Source: Kazachstania africana CBS 2517
Taxonomy: Eukaryota > Ascomycota > Saccharomycetes > Saccharomycetales > Saccharomycetaceae
NCBI RefSeq assembly: GCF_000304475.1
Contig: NC_018941.1
Span: forward strand, 930,001 to 994,000
Direction of reading: 5' to 3'
DNA length: 64,000 nt
The notes below the pieces were generated by a model. The model ran no database searches, was not told the DNA's origin, and saw only the letters and a list, made by a program, of their open reading frames with translations. This document shows positions 31,611 to 41,409 of the stretch, one piece after another. Made by a program: the position numbers and the translations under genes. How positions within the stretch are numbered: the stretch's first letter is position 1; each line of letters starts with the position of its first letter.

Positions 31611-33074
31611 TTATAGATTATAAAATTCCTTATACACATTGATATTGCGTTTTGATGCGAACTTTTGCGCATCAGAGATTAGGCCTTCAGGTCCGCAACA
31701 AATCATCCATGACTTTTCATTAATGTCTTCACCAGTAAATTCCAGCAAATCCGTTTCCCAATTGATTCTTCTGTTATTGACTAGCAAATCCATTTCAAAA
31801 TCTTCCGCGTGGGAGACTAAGCCATCCTTAATATTCTCTGTAACATAAACTTCCATATCCTTTCCCAGTTCTAAATTGACTAAACTTGACAGAAACTTGA
31901 AATCTTCGAAACGTTTAGTTATCCAGATGAGTCTAACAATTTGTTTACTATTCATCTTCTGCAAAAAATTAAAGACTGGCATACCAAATGATATACCACT
32001 TCCACCACATACGATCAACGTTTTCTCACAGTTACTCAGTGATTCCAAAGGTAAGTTAGCTGGAAAATAATCCTGTAAAAGATACGTCTCAGTATCCTCA
32101 AATTTAAAAGTGGATTCATTTAAGATCAGAATTATTTCATCTCCCTCACTTAGAGAAGCAATACTATATGGATGTGATGGTACTAACCAGTATAGAGGAT
32201 GATACTTGGTGTAGGGACTAACTCTAATATGCGTGCCTGGTGGAAAATTACTTGGTAGTAGATTTCGAGGAAGTTTAATCACTGTTAAATTGGATGATTG
32301 AGAAATACCATCAATCCTACTTGAAATTTTAAACTGTTTTGTGTTTTTAATCCTCAAAATAATATGACACGATATTAGGACAAGGTTCAACAAAAAGTAT
32401 GGCATTGTTACACCAGGTCTTGCATGTAGAGGAATGACTGTAACTAGCAGAAAATCAACTATATTATGTACAATGTAAAATAATGCGTAATATCTTGTTC
32501 TTATTGGCTTTATCGAGATAAAAATCAGAAGAAAAGCAGATAGTAAAACTATAACCCCCAGTAGATTCCATATATTGCTGATTTTTGCCACAAAAGACAC
32601 TTGCTCATCCATACTCCATTTGACAAGAAATCCTAGAGCATGTATCATTGCTATGATAATAATAGCTCTCGACAGCCACTTATGCAGTGGTACAAAATCA
32701 TTATATGTGTAGCCTTGTAACAGTGAGGGCTTCAATCCTAGGAACAAATTTAGACTTACCAATACATAACTTAATCTACCCAGTCTTTTGGAATATAAGG
32801 ATAAATTGCCGTGTGGGTAATAAAATAATAAAAAGGAGGGGACTAAAATGAGCGATAAATGAAGAAATGGGTTGACCGAATACAATTGACTCCAAAATAG
32901 ATCTGATTTATGTATATTATTATTTATTTTACGAAAACGTCGAATCACGAAAAGCACGCATATATAGGCAATTGAGACCAATAATACCCAGTATCCGTAT
33001 TTGACGTTGGCAAAATGCTCTTCGCCATGTCTTTTCCACAGTAGCAAATGTTTTGAATCGATTGCTTGAGTCAT
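31611..33074 (-). CDS. AIM14: Aim14/Yno1, NADPH oxidase-like ferric-reductase family protein
   Basis: The 487-residue membrane protein has six to seven transmembrane segments in its N-terminal half (first at about residues 28-45), including the heme-region histidines in LHKWLSRAIIIIAMIHALGF and FYIVHNIVDFLL. An FAD-binding motif HPYSIAS and the NAD(P)H-binding CGGSGISFGMP and CCGPEGL motifs follow. It matches S. cerevisiae Aim14/Yno1 (570 residues), an ER NADPH oxidase that makes superoxide. The acidic Ser/Asn-rich insertion before the last motif in that protein is missing here, explaining the shorter length. The first ATG (MTQAID) precedes the conserved KRHGEEHFANVKYGYW. The orientation is opposite to that expected relative to RCK1. 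Confidence 0.93.
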   Translation of the reverse strand: MTQAIDSKHLLLWKRHGEEHFANVKYGYWVLLVSIAYICVLFVIRRFRKINNNIHKSDLFWSQLYSVNPFLHLSLILVPSFLLFYYPHGNLSLYSKRLGRLSYVLVSLNLFLGLKPSLLQGYTYNDFVPLHKWLSRAIIIIAMIHALGFLVKWSMDEQVSFVAKISNIWNLLGVIVLLSAFLLIFISIKPIRTRYYALFYIVHNIVDFLLVTVIPLHARPGVTMPYFLLNLVLISCHIILRIKNTKQFKISSRIDGISQSSNLTVIKLPRNLLPSNFPPGTHIRVSPYTKYHPLYWLVPSHPYSIASLSEGDEIILILNESTFKFEDTETYLLQDYFPANLPLESLSNCEKTLIVCGGSGISFGMPVFNFLQKMNSKQIVRLIWITKRFEDFKFLSSLVNLELGKDMEVYVTENIKDGLVSHAEDFEMDLLVNNRRINWETDLLEFTGEDINEKSWMICCGPEGLISDAQKFASKRNINVYKEFYNL

Positions 33075-33518
33075 AGTAGGACACAATAAAGTACTTAGCC
33101 TTTTAAGTTGTGACAGATACTAGTCTTATGTCTTTGGATAGCCGCATTGTAAAAAAAGTTTGAGAACTCCGAACGTAGCAATTATTTCAATACAATAATT
33201 GGTCGTGAAAACACTGTAATCAGCCCCATTCCTGGGGCAAAATCTACTCTTCACTATATAGGATTGATTATTATTTACCAGATTATTATACAATATGAAA
33301 CAATATCTTGAAATGTAATAAATCTGCATAATTGACTGCTTCAATCGTTCAAAATATGAATTGAAATCTCTCTTAATTGGACGGTTGACTTTAAAGGTCT
33401 TACCAAATAAAAAAATAAATAAGGGAAGAGAGATAACGTTGGCAAGGTTTAGATAACAAAAACTTAGAGTGACGGATTTCTCTCGTTATTTTTTTGCTAA
33501 TCAGTAGTTCTACAAGAC
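33075..33518 (-). promoter_or_regulatory. AIM14 upstream region
   Basis: This 444-bp AT-rich spacer lies between divergent AIM14 and the pseudogene start. No RNA gene or clear motif was recognised. Confidence 0.4.
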
Positions 33519-34408
33519 ATGGAATTGTCCCAAATGGGGGAAAGAGGGTGAATTTCCATAAACGAACGGTCCGTACTGATTGCGGAACAAGATATTTCTG
33601 TAAAAGATTGATATCCTAGCAAATACAAATAGTGATAGGTTGAAACAATGGGCATGGATCAGTGACCCTCTAAATAAGGTGGACTTGACAAGAATAGGAA
33701 AATCTGAAAAATACGATTTGAATGCGCAGGCACCAAAACGTACTATTATCAACGAAACACCTTATTGTGTAGCAGTCTTGAAATGTAACAATGTTTAAAA
33801 AGTGAAGAGGATCCGATAGAATGTGAAATAGAGTCATTATTGGAAGAAGAAATGTGATTCGCACAACACTGATCCAGATGAACCATTACTAATTTCGAAC
33901 AGTATATAAGGAATACCCTCATGAAAGCCAAATCCAAAAAATGTATACAATAGTACCTTCATCAGAGTGTGATGTAATTAAAACAATACTGCCCGTGGGC
34001 CTCAGCATTTCGCAGATAAGATAATTTCATGTTGTACTGGCCCATCTTCAAAAAGCGGATTCTCTCTTTAGACAATAAGTGCGGTCTCTAGAGGTTACAC
34101 AATAATTAGGAAATGCTTCAACTTTTGAGGATCATATGATATCAAACGTAAATTGCAATTCTGCTTATTCCATCAGTACAACTCACTCATCGGTCACTTT
34201 GACCTCTTACTGTTCCGTGGGGTCTTCACCAGTTTCCTTCCCACTGCCAAGAATGAACTCGTATACATGCTCTCATTGTGCTGATTGCTCATCCCTGCAG
34301 AAGATCGTGGGTCAAAATCGTCATCAAACACTACGTGTCATCTCTGAGAGCATCGGCCCCAATTTTGCAGTCAATGCATATTTTCAAAACGAATATCCGA
34401 TTTTCTGA
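33519..34408 (+). pseudogene. Decayed protein gene between AIM14 and RCK1 (possible YGL159W relic)
   Basis: Coding-like sequence can be followed over about 890 bp on the plus strand, switching frame. It starts at ATG 33519 (TGA at 33549-33551, then ISINERSVLIAEQDISVKD), shifts frame near 33604 (LKQWAWISDPLNKVDLTRIG and onward to 33795), shifts again near 33795 (EEDPIECEIESLLEEEM), twice more near 33853 and 33894, and from 33941 stays in one frame to 34408 with in-frame TAA at 34022, 34076 and 34103. The last part includes YTIVPSSECDVIKTILPVGL and a Cys-rich CSHCADC. The number of lesions rules out a working gene. In S. cerevisiae YGL159W, of unknown function, lies between AIM14 and RCK1, so position suggests its orthologue; the protein itself was not compared. 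Confidence 0.6.
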
Positions 34409-34763
34409 AATAACGTTAACCTTAACTTTGCGGGGACTCCGACTACCGAAAAAGTAAAAGATCACAATTAACAAGATGACAGAAAGTCCGGGATATAGAG
34501 AGGTTTTAGCTACTTTCTCGATGCGAAAAGTACTTTACACCTTTGTAGTGCGTAATATGTTTACTTTGATATTCTCCTTTTTTGGGGTTCAGAATATTTT
34601 AAATGTTACAAAATACAGTTCCATATATAAGGATGTCGAGGAGATGTTTCCTGTTATTTCATTGAAATTCAAGATATAAATTCAATGCTGCTATTTTCAA
34701 TCTCATTAACTTTTTTTCTTGGCTTTGATAAAACTATATCATCATCGACATCACTCGCAAAGC
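34409..34763 (+). promoter_or_regulatory. RCK1 promoter
   Basis: This 355-bp spacer contains a TATA box (TATATAA, 34624-34630) 134 bp upstream of the RCK1 ATG. A 67-codon frame at 34476-34679 overlaps the TATA box and is considered chance. Confidence 0.5.
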
Positions 34764-36302
34764 ATGATTTTACAACACAAATTACAATTATCACAGTCAA
34801 GGACCTCAGTGCCCGATCATAATAAAAGGTTTTTGAGATCATCCTTACAAGAACTAAACAGTTTCAAAGTTATTAATGAAACAAATAATTATCTGGAAGA
34901 TTCTGATTCAAATTTATCGTCGAGCAAAGAGGATTCTCTTTTTTTGAACCAGATTGATTCTGAATTAGAAAAATATATTACATCTGAAAGCAGTGCCAGT
35001 GCACCTTCCATAAAGACTAATTATATTAACTTCGAGCCCAAACCATATCCAATATTTCAAGAACAAAATGAATTGAAAGATTTTATACTAATAAAGGAAG
35101 TTGGTCAAGGCGCTTTCTCAAAGGTTTTCCTTGCAGTACCTGATCCTAATGGTAGCAAATCATTTCTAATAAACGAACATCCACAGGTGGCCATTAAAGT
35201 AGCCAAAAAAAATAATAAAGAGCGTGAAAGAAATAAAACAGGAAAAGAATTTAAGGTTAGTGCAAGAGAAGATGTAATCAATGAAGTTAGCATACAAAAA
35301 TCGGTCAGTGGGCTTTGTAGCAACATTGCCCAATACTTTGATTTCCAAGAGTCTGATAATTTTTTCTTCATAATACAAGAATATATTGCAGGGGGTGAGA
35401 TTTTTAATCAGATTATAAAATATACATATTTCTCAGAAGATCTCTGTCGTCATATTATCACCCAAGTAGCTCATGCGCTAAAAGTACTCCATTCTCATGA
35501 AATTGTTCACAGAGACATCAAACCTGAAAATTTATTATACACTTCAATACCAATTATAAAAGAAAAGGAAAGACATCTTAGGAAATCGGATGACCAGAAC
35601 ACCAAAATAAGTGAAGGAAGGTTCATCAAACACGTCGGAGCTGCTGAAATTGGCGAAGTAAAATTGGTCGATTTCGGCCTATCAAAACAGCTTGTGAATA
35701 AAGGAACGAAGACACCTTGTGGAACACTGTGCTATGTTGCGCCAGAAATTATTAATCATCACAGATATTCAAAAAAAGTTGATATGTGGGGAGTCGGATG
35801 CGTCCTTTATACAATGCTTTGTGGATTCCCACCTTTCTTTGATGATGACTCTGAACAACTGAAAGAAAAAATATGTAATGGTGACTATGCCTTTCTTGAA
35901 CCGTGGTGGAATGAAATAAGTATCGAAGCTAAATATTGTGTCACAAGATTACTCGAAGTTGATGCCAAAAAAAGATATAGTGTAGATGACTTCCTGAACG
36001 ATCCATGGCTCAACTCGTATGATTGTGACAAAGTAACCAATAAGAAGGTAGAAAGAGTGTCGATAAGCAAGTATGGTAAACCTGAAATTAGTGAAAGAGA
36101 AATATTTTTCAGAGAGGTCTTTTCAAGAAGTAATACGATTCTCAGAAACAAAGAAAAACTTAAGCTACCAGAACTTCCCAACAATACAACAAACAATTTA
36201 ATCCCCCCTCATTTTTCACTTATGAGCGATTACAGCATCTTGGACTTGGAACTACAAAATCCAAATCTTTACAATTGTTTCAAGAAAAATCCTTCTCGCT
36301 AA
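34764..36302 (+). CDS. RCK1: Rck1/Rck2 MAPK-activated protein kinase
   Basis: The 512-residue Ser/Thr kinase belongs to the CaMK-like MAPKAP group and has the same length as S. cerevisiae Rck1 as I recall it. A Ser-rich N-terminus of about 110 residues is followed by the kinase domain. The Gly-rich loop EVGQGAFSKVFLA lies near 112, the Lys in VAIKVAKK near 144, HRDIKPEN near 250, the DFG in LVDFGLSK near 302, and the activation segment TPCGTLCYVAPEII near 320. The domain carries an insertion between HRD and DFG, typical of the family. Rck1 and Rck2 act downstream of Hog1 in osmotic and oxidative stress. The start is the first ATG (MILQHKLQ). Position next to AMS1 fits RCK1; it is co-orthologous to both. 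Confidence 0.93.
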   Translation: MILQHKLQLSQSRTSVPDHNKRFLRSSLQELNSFKVINETNNYLEDSDSNLSSSKEDSLFLNQIDSELEKYITSESSASAPSIKTNYINFEPKPYPIFQEQNELKDFILIKEVGQGAFSKVFLAVPDPNGSKSFLINEHPQVAIKVAKKNNKERERNKTGKEFKVSAREDVINEVSIQKSVSGLCSNIAQYFDFQESDNFFFIIQEYIAGGEIFNQIIKYTYFSEDLCRHIITQVAHALKVLHSHEIVHRDIKPENLLYTSIPIIKEKERHLRKSDDQNTKISEGRFIKHVGAAEIGEVKLVDFGLSKQLVNKGTKTPCGTLCYVAPEIINHHRYSKKVDMWGVGCVLYTMLCGFPPFFDDDSEQLKEKICNGDYAFLEPWWNEISIEAKYCVTRLLEVDAKKRYSVDDFLNDPWLNSYDCDKVTNKKVERVSISKYGKPEISEREIFFREVFSRSNTILRNKEKLKLPELPNNTTNNLIPPHFSLMSDYSILDLELQNPNLYNCFKKNPSR

Positions 36303-36526
36303 AGCCCTTTCATAATAACATCTTGCATCAAGGTTTTTCCGTTTCCAGGATATATATATATATATAGAACTTTACATATATTACAAATACTTTAATAACG
36401 TTGCAATAAAAATTGTTGGTATCATAAGTAAATTACTTTCATTAAGTAGTCTGTGACCTCCGTACGTCTTGTTTTTTTCATTTTGGAACTCCGGAGATTT
36501 ACATCAAATTTAGAAAATCAATCCAA

Positions 36527-36531
36527 GGGGA
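36527..36531 (+). promoter_or_regulatory. STRE (AGGGG) upstream of AMS1
   Basis: AGGGG, the Msn2/Msn4 stress-response core, lies about 70 bp upstream of the AMS1 ATG. A 5-bp motif is common by chance, so this is a weak call. Confidence 0.3.
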
Positions 36532-36598
36532 ATAAAACCTGTTAGAAGTCGTTACACATAACAACATTCGTAAAAGCCAAACAACCCTATCATCAACA

Positions 36599-39500
36599 AT
36601 GTCGTACGAGAGAGTAAATTATGACCCTCAGTTTAAACCTGTTCAAAACATTTTTGAGGACAGACTGAGGCAATTTATAAGAAAAGGCGGTGATTATTGT
36701 GATTTGAATTTACCGAAGTTCTACGATAAACAGAGAATATCACTCGACCAAAATTCAGTAAAGGCCCTATGGTATCAAGTCCCTTTTGAAAAGGGTAGCT
36801 CTCCTGTATCTCCTGATAAAAGACCATCGTGGAAATCAATACTTGATGCCGACAGAAAGAACAACTTGACTTGGCAGGAATGTTATAAGGGACAACCTTT
36901 TGGGCCAAGTTGGTCTACTACTTGGTTCAAGATATATTTAAAGGTTCCACAGAAATGGATAGATTCAGGTGAACAGTTACTATTTGATTGGAATTGTAAC
37001 AATGAAGGTGTAGTTATCGATCCTGAAACACTACTACCTGTTACTGCGTTTTCTGGAGGTGAAAGAACCGAATATCTGTTACCCAAGAATAACACAGGTG
37101 AATATCTGTTCTACATCGAGGCAGGTAATAATGGGATGTTTGGCTGTGGTGCAGGTTCCACGATCAACCCTCCAGATGAAAATAGGTACTTTCATCTAGA
37201 TACTGTTGACATTGTTTGGCCTGATTGGGAAGCCCGTGCCCTTTACTTTGATTTCTGGATGTTAAGTGACGCAGCAAGAGAGCTACCAGGCGATACTTGG
37301 CAAAAACATAGGGCTAGACATGTTGCAAATAAGGTAATGGACCTATTTGACATCAACAATAGGTCTAGTGTCGCAGAATGTCGTGAATTAATCAAAAGTG
37401 AATACTTTGATGAATACGCAGATACAGCAGAAGTGTTTTACAAGGGCGATTCTCAACAATTAGCTAGCGTTTATGGTATTGGGAACTGTCACATCGACAC
37501 TGCCTGGTTGTGGCCATTTGCAGAAACGAAAAGAAAAATTGTTCGTTCATGGGCTTCCCAATGTGTGCTGATGGACGAATATCCTGAATATCAGTTTGTC
37601 GCTTCGCAGGCTCAACAATTCAAGTGGCTTTTGCAAAATCATCCAGATTTTTTCAACAATGTCATTATACCAAAAGTCCAGCAATCACAATTCATACCAA
37701 TCGGGGGCTCATGGGTAGAAAATGATACCAATATTCCCTCTGGAGAGTCGTTGGCAAGACAATTTTTCTTTGGCCAAAGATTTTTCTTGAAGCACTTTGG
37801 ATTTAAATCTGATATATTTTGGTTACCTGACACTTTCGGTTATTCCTCACAAATTCCTCAACTATGTCAATTATCGGGGATCACCAAGTTTTTAACCCAA
37901 AAACTATCTTGGAATAATATTAATAGTTTCCCTCATTCGACTTTTAACTGGGCAGGCCTTGATGGGTCTCAGTTGTTAACGCATATGCCACCAGGGAATA
38001 CATACACAGCAGATTCTCATTTTGGCGATGTCTTACGTACAGCAAAACAAAACAAATCGAGTGAGTTTTATGGATCGGGCTTGATGTTATACGGTAAGGG
38101 TGACGGCGGTGGAGGACCTACTAGAGAAATGCTAGAGAAAATGAGACGTATTAGATCTATGAGTAACCGTAATGGAAATGTCATTCCAAAATTACATGTT
38201 GGGGCCACTGTAGATGATTTTTATCAAGATATCTTAGATAAAACAGATAGTGGTAAAAACTTACCGACATGGATGGGCGAGCTTTATTTTGAATTCCATA
38301 GAGGCACATACACAAGTCAGGCAAATACAAAGAAATTAATGAGGATGGCAGAGATCAGAATCCATGATCTTGAGTGGATTGCTACGAAGACCTCCATTCT
38401 ATTCCCTGATTCCTTCTCCTATCCCGTAAATCAAATAAATGAACTTTGGGAAAACATCTTGTTGTGTCAGTTTCACGATGTCCTACCAGGATCTTGTATC
38501 GAAATGGTTTATAAGTATGAAGCAGTTCCTATGCTACGTAATGTTGTAAAGAAAACCGAAGAAATGATTAATGATATTATTAGCTATCTGGAAAGGAGCC
38601 GAGAAAACTCAAAACTTGTGGGAGTCTCAACTTTGTCCTGGAAACGTAATTTAGCAAAGTCACTAAATTCGCAGGACAGCGTTAGTATTGATGTCACTGA
38701 CGATTCCTTTATTCTTTCCAATGGCGTTCTAACAGTAACAATTAATAAAGTCAGCGGCACAATTACTAGCTTGAAAACAACTGATGTTGATGCTGAATTT
38801 ATTGATTTAAAAAACGGGAGAAATAAAGTTGGAGCCAACCAATTTGTCTTGTTTGACGATAAACCCTTAAGCTGGCAAGCTTGGGACACTGAATTATATT
38901 CAGTGGACCAATATAAGTACTTAACTGATATCGAAAGGGTTCATGTTACGTGCAATACGCCCGAAAAGTGTACAGTCGAAGTAACTGTTAAATTATCAGA
39001 TACATGTAAGATTACCTCTTCGATATCATTAGCCGCTCATGATAAAAATAATGAGGAAGGGAATTTCGTAGATATCACATGTTCCGTAAGCAATTGGGAT
39101 AGAAGAAATGAGTTTTTGAAAGTGGAGTTTCCAGTTAATATCCGTAATGATTTTGCTTCTTACGAAACGCAGTTTGGTGTGACCAAGAGACCAACGCACT
39201 ATAATACATCATGGGATGTAGCAAAGTTTGAAGTCTGTGGTCACAAATTTACTGATTACTCCGAATATACAAAAGGTGTTTCAATATTGAACGACTCTAA
39301 ATATGGGTTTTCGACTCATGGAAATTTAATGAGGTTATCGTTGCTACGTTCACCTAAGGCTCCAGATGCACACGCTGATATGGGCGATCATAAAATGAGG
39401 TACGCAATATATCCTCATAAAAACGGGTTATCAAGCAAGACGGTGAGATTAGCTTATGAATATAACTATACTGGAAATTATGGAATTCCAGATTCACTAA

Positions 39501-39844
39501 TAAGCAGATTTGAAAGTATAATTGGGATCAAAGGGGATGAAAATGTTGTTTTATCGAACATAAAAAGAGGCGAAGACGATTCAGAACTGAAATCGGAATA
39601 TTCACTGAAACCAGAAGATTCTAAAAGTATGATAGTGAGAGTTTTTGAATCGTTAGGGGGCGAATCGAGGGCTATATTGTCTACTTCACTTCATTTAAAG
39701 AACGTTACAAAAATCGATAACCTTGAAATGGAACAATACGAAGAGGTTGAATTCACAAAGGATAAAAATGGAGAGGACCTTTTCGCAATTGCAATTGCCC
39801 TAAGACCATTTGAAGTTGCCTCATATAGGTTGGAATACATGTGA
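36599..39844 (+). CDS. AMS1: Vacuolar alpha-mannosidase (GH38)
   Basis: The 1,081-residue enzyme (1,083 in S. cerevisiae) removes alpha-linked mannose from free oligosaccharides in the vacuole. The GH38 catalytic domain shows the zinc ligands in GNCHIDTAWLWPF (His298, Asp300) and the nucleophile in WLPDTFGYS (Asp411), followed by a long beta-rich C-terminal region. There is no signal peptide, consistent with delivery by the Cvt pathway and selective autophagy through Atg19/Atg34. The N-terminus MSYERVNYDPQFKPVQNIFEDRL fits the family start. In S. cerevisiae ARI1 lies between RCK1 and AMS1; it is absent here. Confidence 0.97.
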   Translation: MSYERVNYDPQFKPVQNIFEDRLRQFIRKGGDYCDLNLPKFYDKQRISLDQNSVKALWYQVPFEKGSSPVSPDKRPSWKSILDADRKNNLTWQECYKGQPFGPSWSTTWFKIYLKVPQKWIDSGEQLLFDWNCNNEGVVIDPETLLPVTAFSGGERTEYLLPKNNTGEYLFYIEAGNNGMFGCGAGSTINPPDENRYFHLDTVDIVWPDWEARALYFDFWMLSDAARELPGDTWQKHRARHVANKVMDLFDINNRSSVAECRELIKSEYFDEYADTAEVFYKGDSQQLASVYGIGNCHIDTAWLWPFAETKRKIVRSWASQCVLMDEYPEYQFVASQAQQFKWLLQNHPDFFNNVIIPKVQQSQFIPIGGSWVENDTNIPSGESLARQFFFGQRFFLKHFGFKSDIFWLPDTFGYSSQIPQLCQLSGITKFLTQKLSWNNINSFPHSTFNWAGLDGSQLLTHMPPGNTYTADSHFGDVLRTAKQNKSSEFYGSGLMLYGKGDGGGGPTREMLEKMRRIRSMSNRNGNVIPKLHVGATVDDFYQDILDKTDSGKNLPTWMGELYFEFHRGTYTSQANTKKLMRMAEIRIHDLEWIATKTSILFPDSFSYPVNQINELWENILLCQFHDVLPGSCIEMVYKYEAVPMLRNVVKKTEEMINDIISYLERSRENSKLVGVSTLSWKRNLAKSLNSQDSVSIDVTDDSFILSNGVLTVTINKVSGTITSLKTTDVDAEFIDLKNGRNKVGANQFVLFDDKPLSWQAWDTELYSVDQYKYLTDIERVHVTCNTPEKCTVEVTVKLSDTCKITSSISLAAHDKNNEEGNFVDITCSVSNWDRRNEFLKVEFPVNIRNDFASYETQFGVTKRPTHYNTSWDVAKFEVCGHKFTDYSEYTKGVSILNDSKYGFSTHGNLMRLSLLRSPKAPDAHADMGDHKMRYAIYPHKNGLSSKTVRLAYEYNYTGNYGIPDSLISRFESIIGIKGDENVVLSNIKRGEDDSELKSEYSLKPEDSKSMIVRVFESLGGESRAILSTSLHLKNVTKIDNLEMEQYEEVEFTKDKNGEDLFAIAIALRPFEVASYRLEYM

Positions 39845-40243
39845 ACTGGCATTCTATTCCACTAGATATTTTTATTCAGTAGATAGATATCCTTATATTA
39901 ACAATAGTCGAGGTTGTATCCATTTCTGCTTTCAAGATGCAAGGTGAAGTTAGTAACATGATATTTTGCCTTTTATGATGAACCAATTATCGGCTGTTCT
40001 TTTTCAGTTATAATACATCTTAATAACTGAAGCGTGGACAGTACACGTAATAGCTATTATATACAACCTTCTTGGTGCTCAAAAACTATTGCTTGTAAAG
40101 GCGCATCCATATTTGAAGCTTTTTATATATTTATTATACTGTGGAGTTTTCCTACTGGCAAATACTGGGCGAACTTTGCACTACATATTTTTTATAAGCG
40201 AAAGACTTACGCTAAATAAATAAGAGCATCGAAGACTGAGGCA
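39845..40243 (+). promoter_or_regulatory. AMS1 3' flank and CDC43 promoter
   Basis: In this 399-bp spacer a 61-codon frame at 40034 is considered chance. AT-rich TATATATTTATTATA lies about 115 bp before the CDC43 ATG. Confidence 0.4.
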
Positions 40244-41356
40244 ATGGCACAGAAAAGGGTCAATATGAGCTTAGAAGATAACCTAACAAAACATGTCAAG
40301 TTCCTCCAATTTCACCTTTCGCTGCTTCCTTCTAGATATGAAAGTTACGAGGTTAATAAATTCGCAATTGTTTTTTACGCAATTGTAAGTCTGTCTGTAA
40401 TATATCAGGATGTTTCTGAAAAATATCAGAGCAATTTAGGCTGGGTCAGAAGTCATTACACATCTTATCAAGTTGAAGAATCAAGAAAAAAGATATCTGG
40501 TTTTGTAGGAAGCCTGAGTGCAATTGTTCCAGATGTTATAAGTATAACTTTGCCAAACACATTATTCGGTTTATTAACGTTGACTACATTACATGATAGA
40601 GAATTTTTCGAAAAAATTCTCGATACAGAAAGCCTTTGTAACTTTGTGGGGAAATGTCAACTCACAGATGGTTCATTCGTCTCATTTTTAGATTACAAGG
40701 ACGGCTCGCCGTCTGCAGTGGATTCACACGATCTAAGGTTCTGTTACATTGCTGTGGCTATATTATATATTGCAGGATGCAGATCTGAAAAAGATTTCAA
40801 CAAATACATTAATGTAGATAATTTGCTAAAGTTTATCAAATCGCAAGAGTGTGATTTTGGCGGCTTTGGTCAATATGGGGAACCTCATGCAGGATATACT
40901 TCTTGCGCTTTGTCTACGTTGGCATTGCTGCAAAAGAATGAAACCCTCACAACAGATTTCAAGGAAAATACGATTGAATGGCTTCTGCAAAGACAGTTGT
41001 CTAAGTTAGGATGTCAAAAATGTCAAGAATCAAATGAATATTACGATGAAAATGATCATGGTGGATTTCAAGGAAGAGAAAACAAATATGCTGATACGTG
41101 CTATGCATTTTGGTGTTTGAATTCATTACAAATACTGAGGAAAGACTGGAAGAAATTGTGCAATGCAGACCTCACCAAAAAATATATTTTGAAGAGAACA
41201 CAGTGTACTCTCACTGGTGGTTTTAGCAAAAATGATGCAGATGATGCAGATATATATCACACGTGTTTGGGATTTGCTGCTTTGGAATTGATAGAAGGTA
41301 ACTTTAATGGCGTACTATGTATCACAAAAGATTCGACTGAACAAATGGGCTTGTAA
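40244..41356 (+). CDS. CDC43: Geranylgeranyltransferase I beta subunit
   Basis: The 370-residue protein (376 in S. cerevisiae) is the zinc-binding catalytic subunit that, with Ram2, attaches geranylgeranyl to CaaX proteins such as Rho1 and Cdc42. It has the prenyltransferase alpha-alpha barrel repeats. Diagnostic stretches are SGFVGSL, DLRFCYIAVAILYIAGCRS, GFGQYGEPHAGYTSCALSTLALL, the zinc ligands in GRENKYADTCYAFWCLNSL (Asp and Cys) and the third ligand His in DIYHTCLGFAALELI. A second Met (MSLEDN) eight codons in is an alternative start. The neighbour order AMS1-CDC43-LYS5 matches YGL156W-YGL154C. Confidence 0.95.
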   Translation: MAQKRVNMSLEDNLTKHVKFLQFHLSLLPSRYESYEVNKFAIVFYAIVSLSVIYQDVSEKYQSNLGWVRSHYTSYQVEESRKKISGFVGSLSAIVPDVISITLPNTLFGLLTLTTLHDREFFEKILDTESLCNFVGKCQLTDGSFVSFLDYKDGSPSAVDSHDLRFCYIAVAILYIAGCRSEKDFNKYINVDNLLKFIKSQECDFGGFGQYGEPHAGYTSCALSTLALLQKNETLTTDFKENTIEWLLQRQLSKLGCQKCQESNEYYDENDHGGFQGRENKYADTCYAFWCLNSLQILRKDWKKLCNADLTKKYILKRTQCTLTGGFSKNDADDADIYHTCLGFAALELIEGNFNGVLCITKDSTEQMGL

Positions 41357-41409
41357 GAATATAATTGAGTATGTAATTCTATAATTCTTTGCCCTACGGA
41401 ACATCATCC

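Noticed and set aside
34136..34408. Intact 90-codon frame as a separate small gene
   Set aside because: It is the last stretch of a longer coding-like frame broken upstream by three stops, so it is better explained as pseudogene remnant; kept in view as a possible short product.
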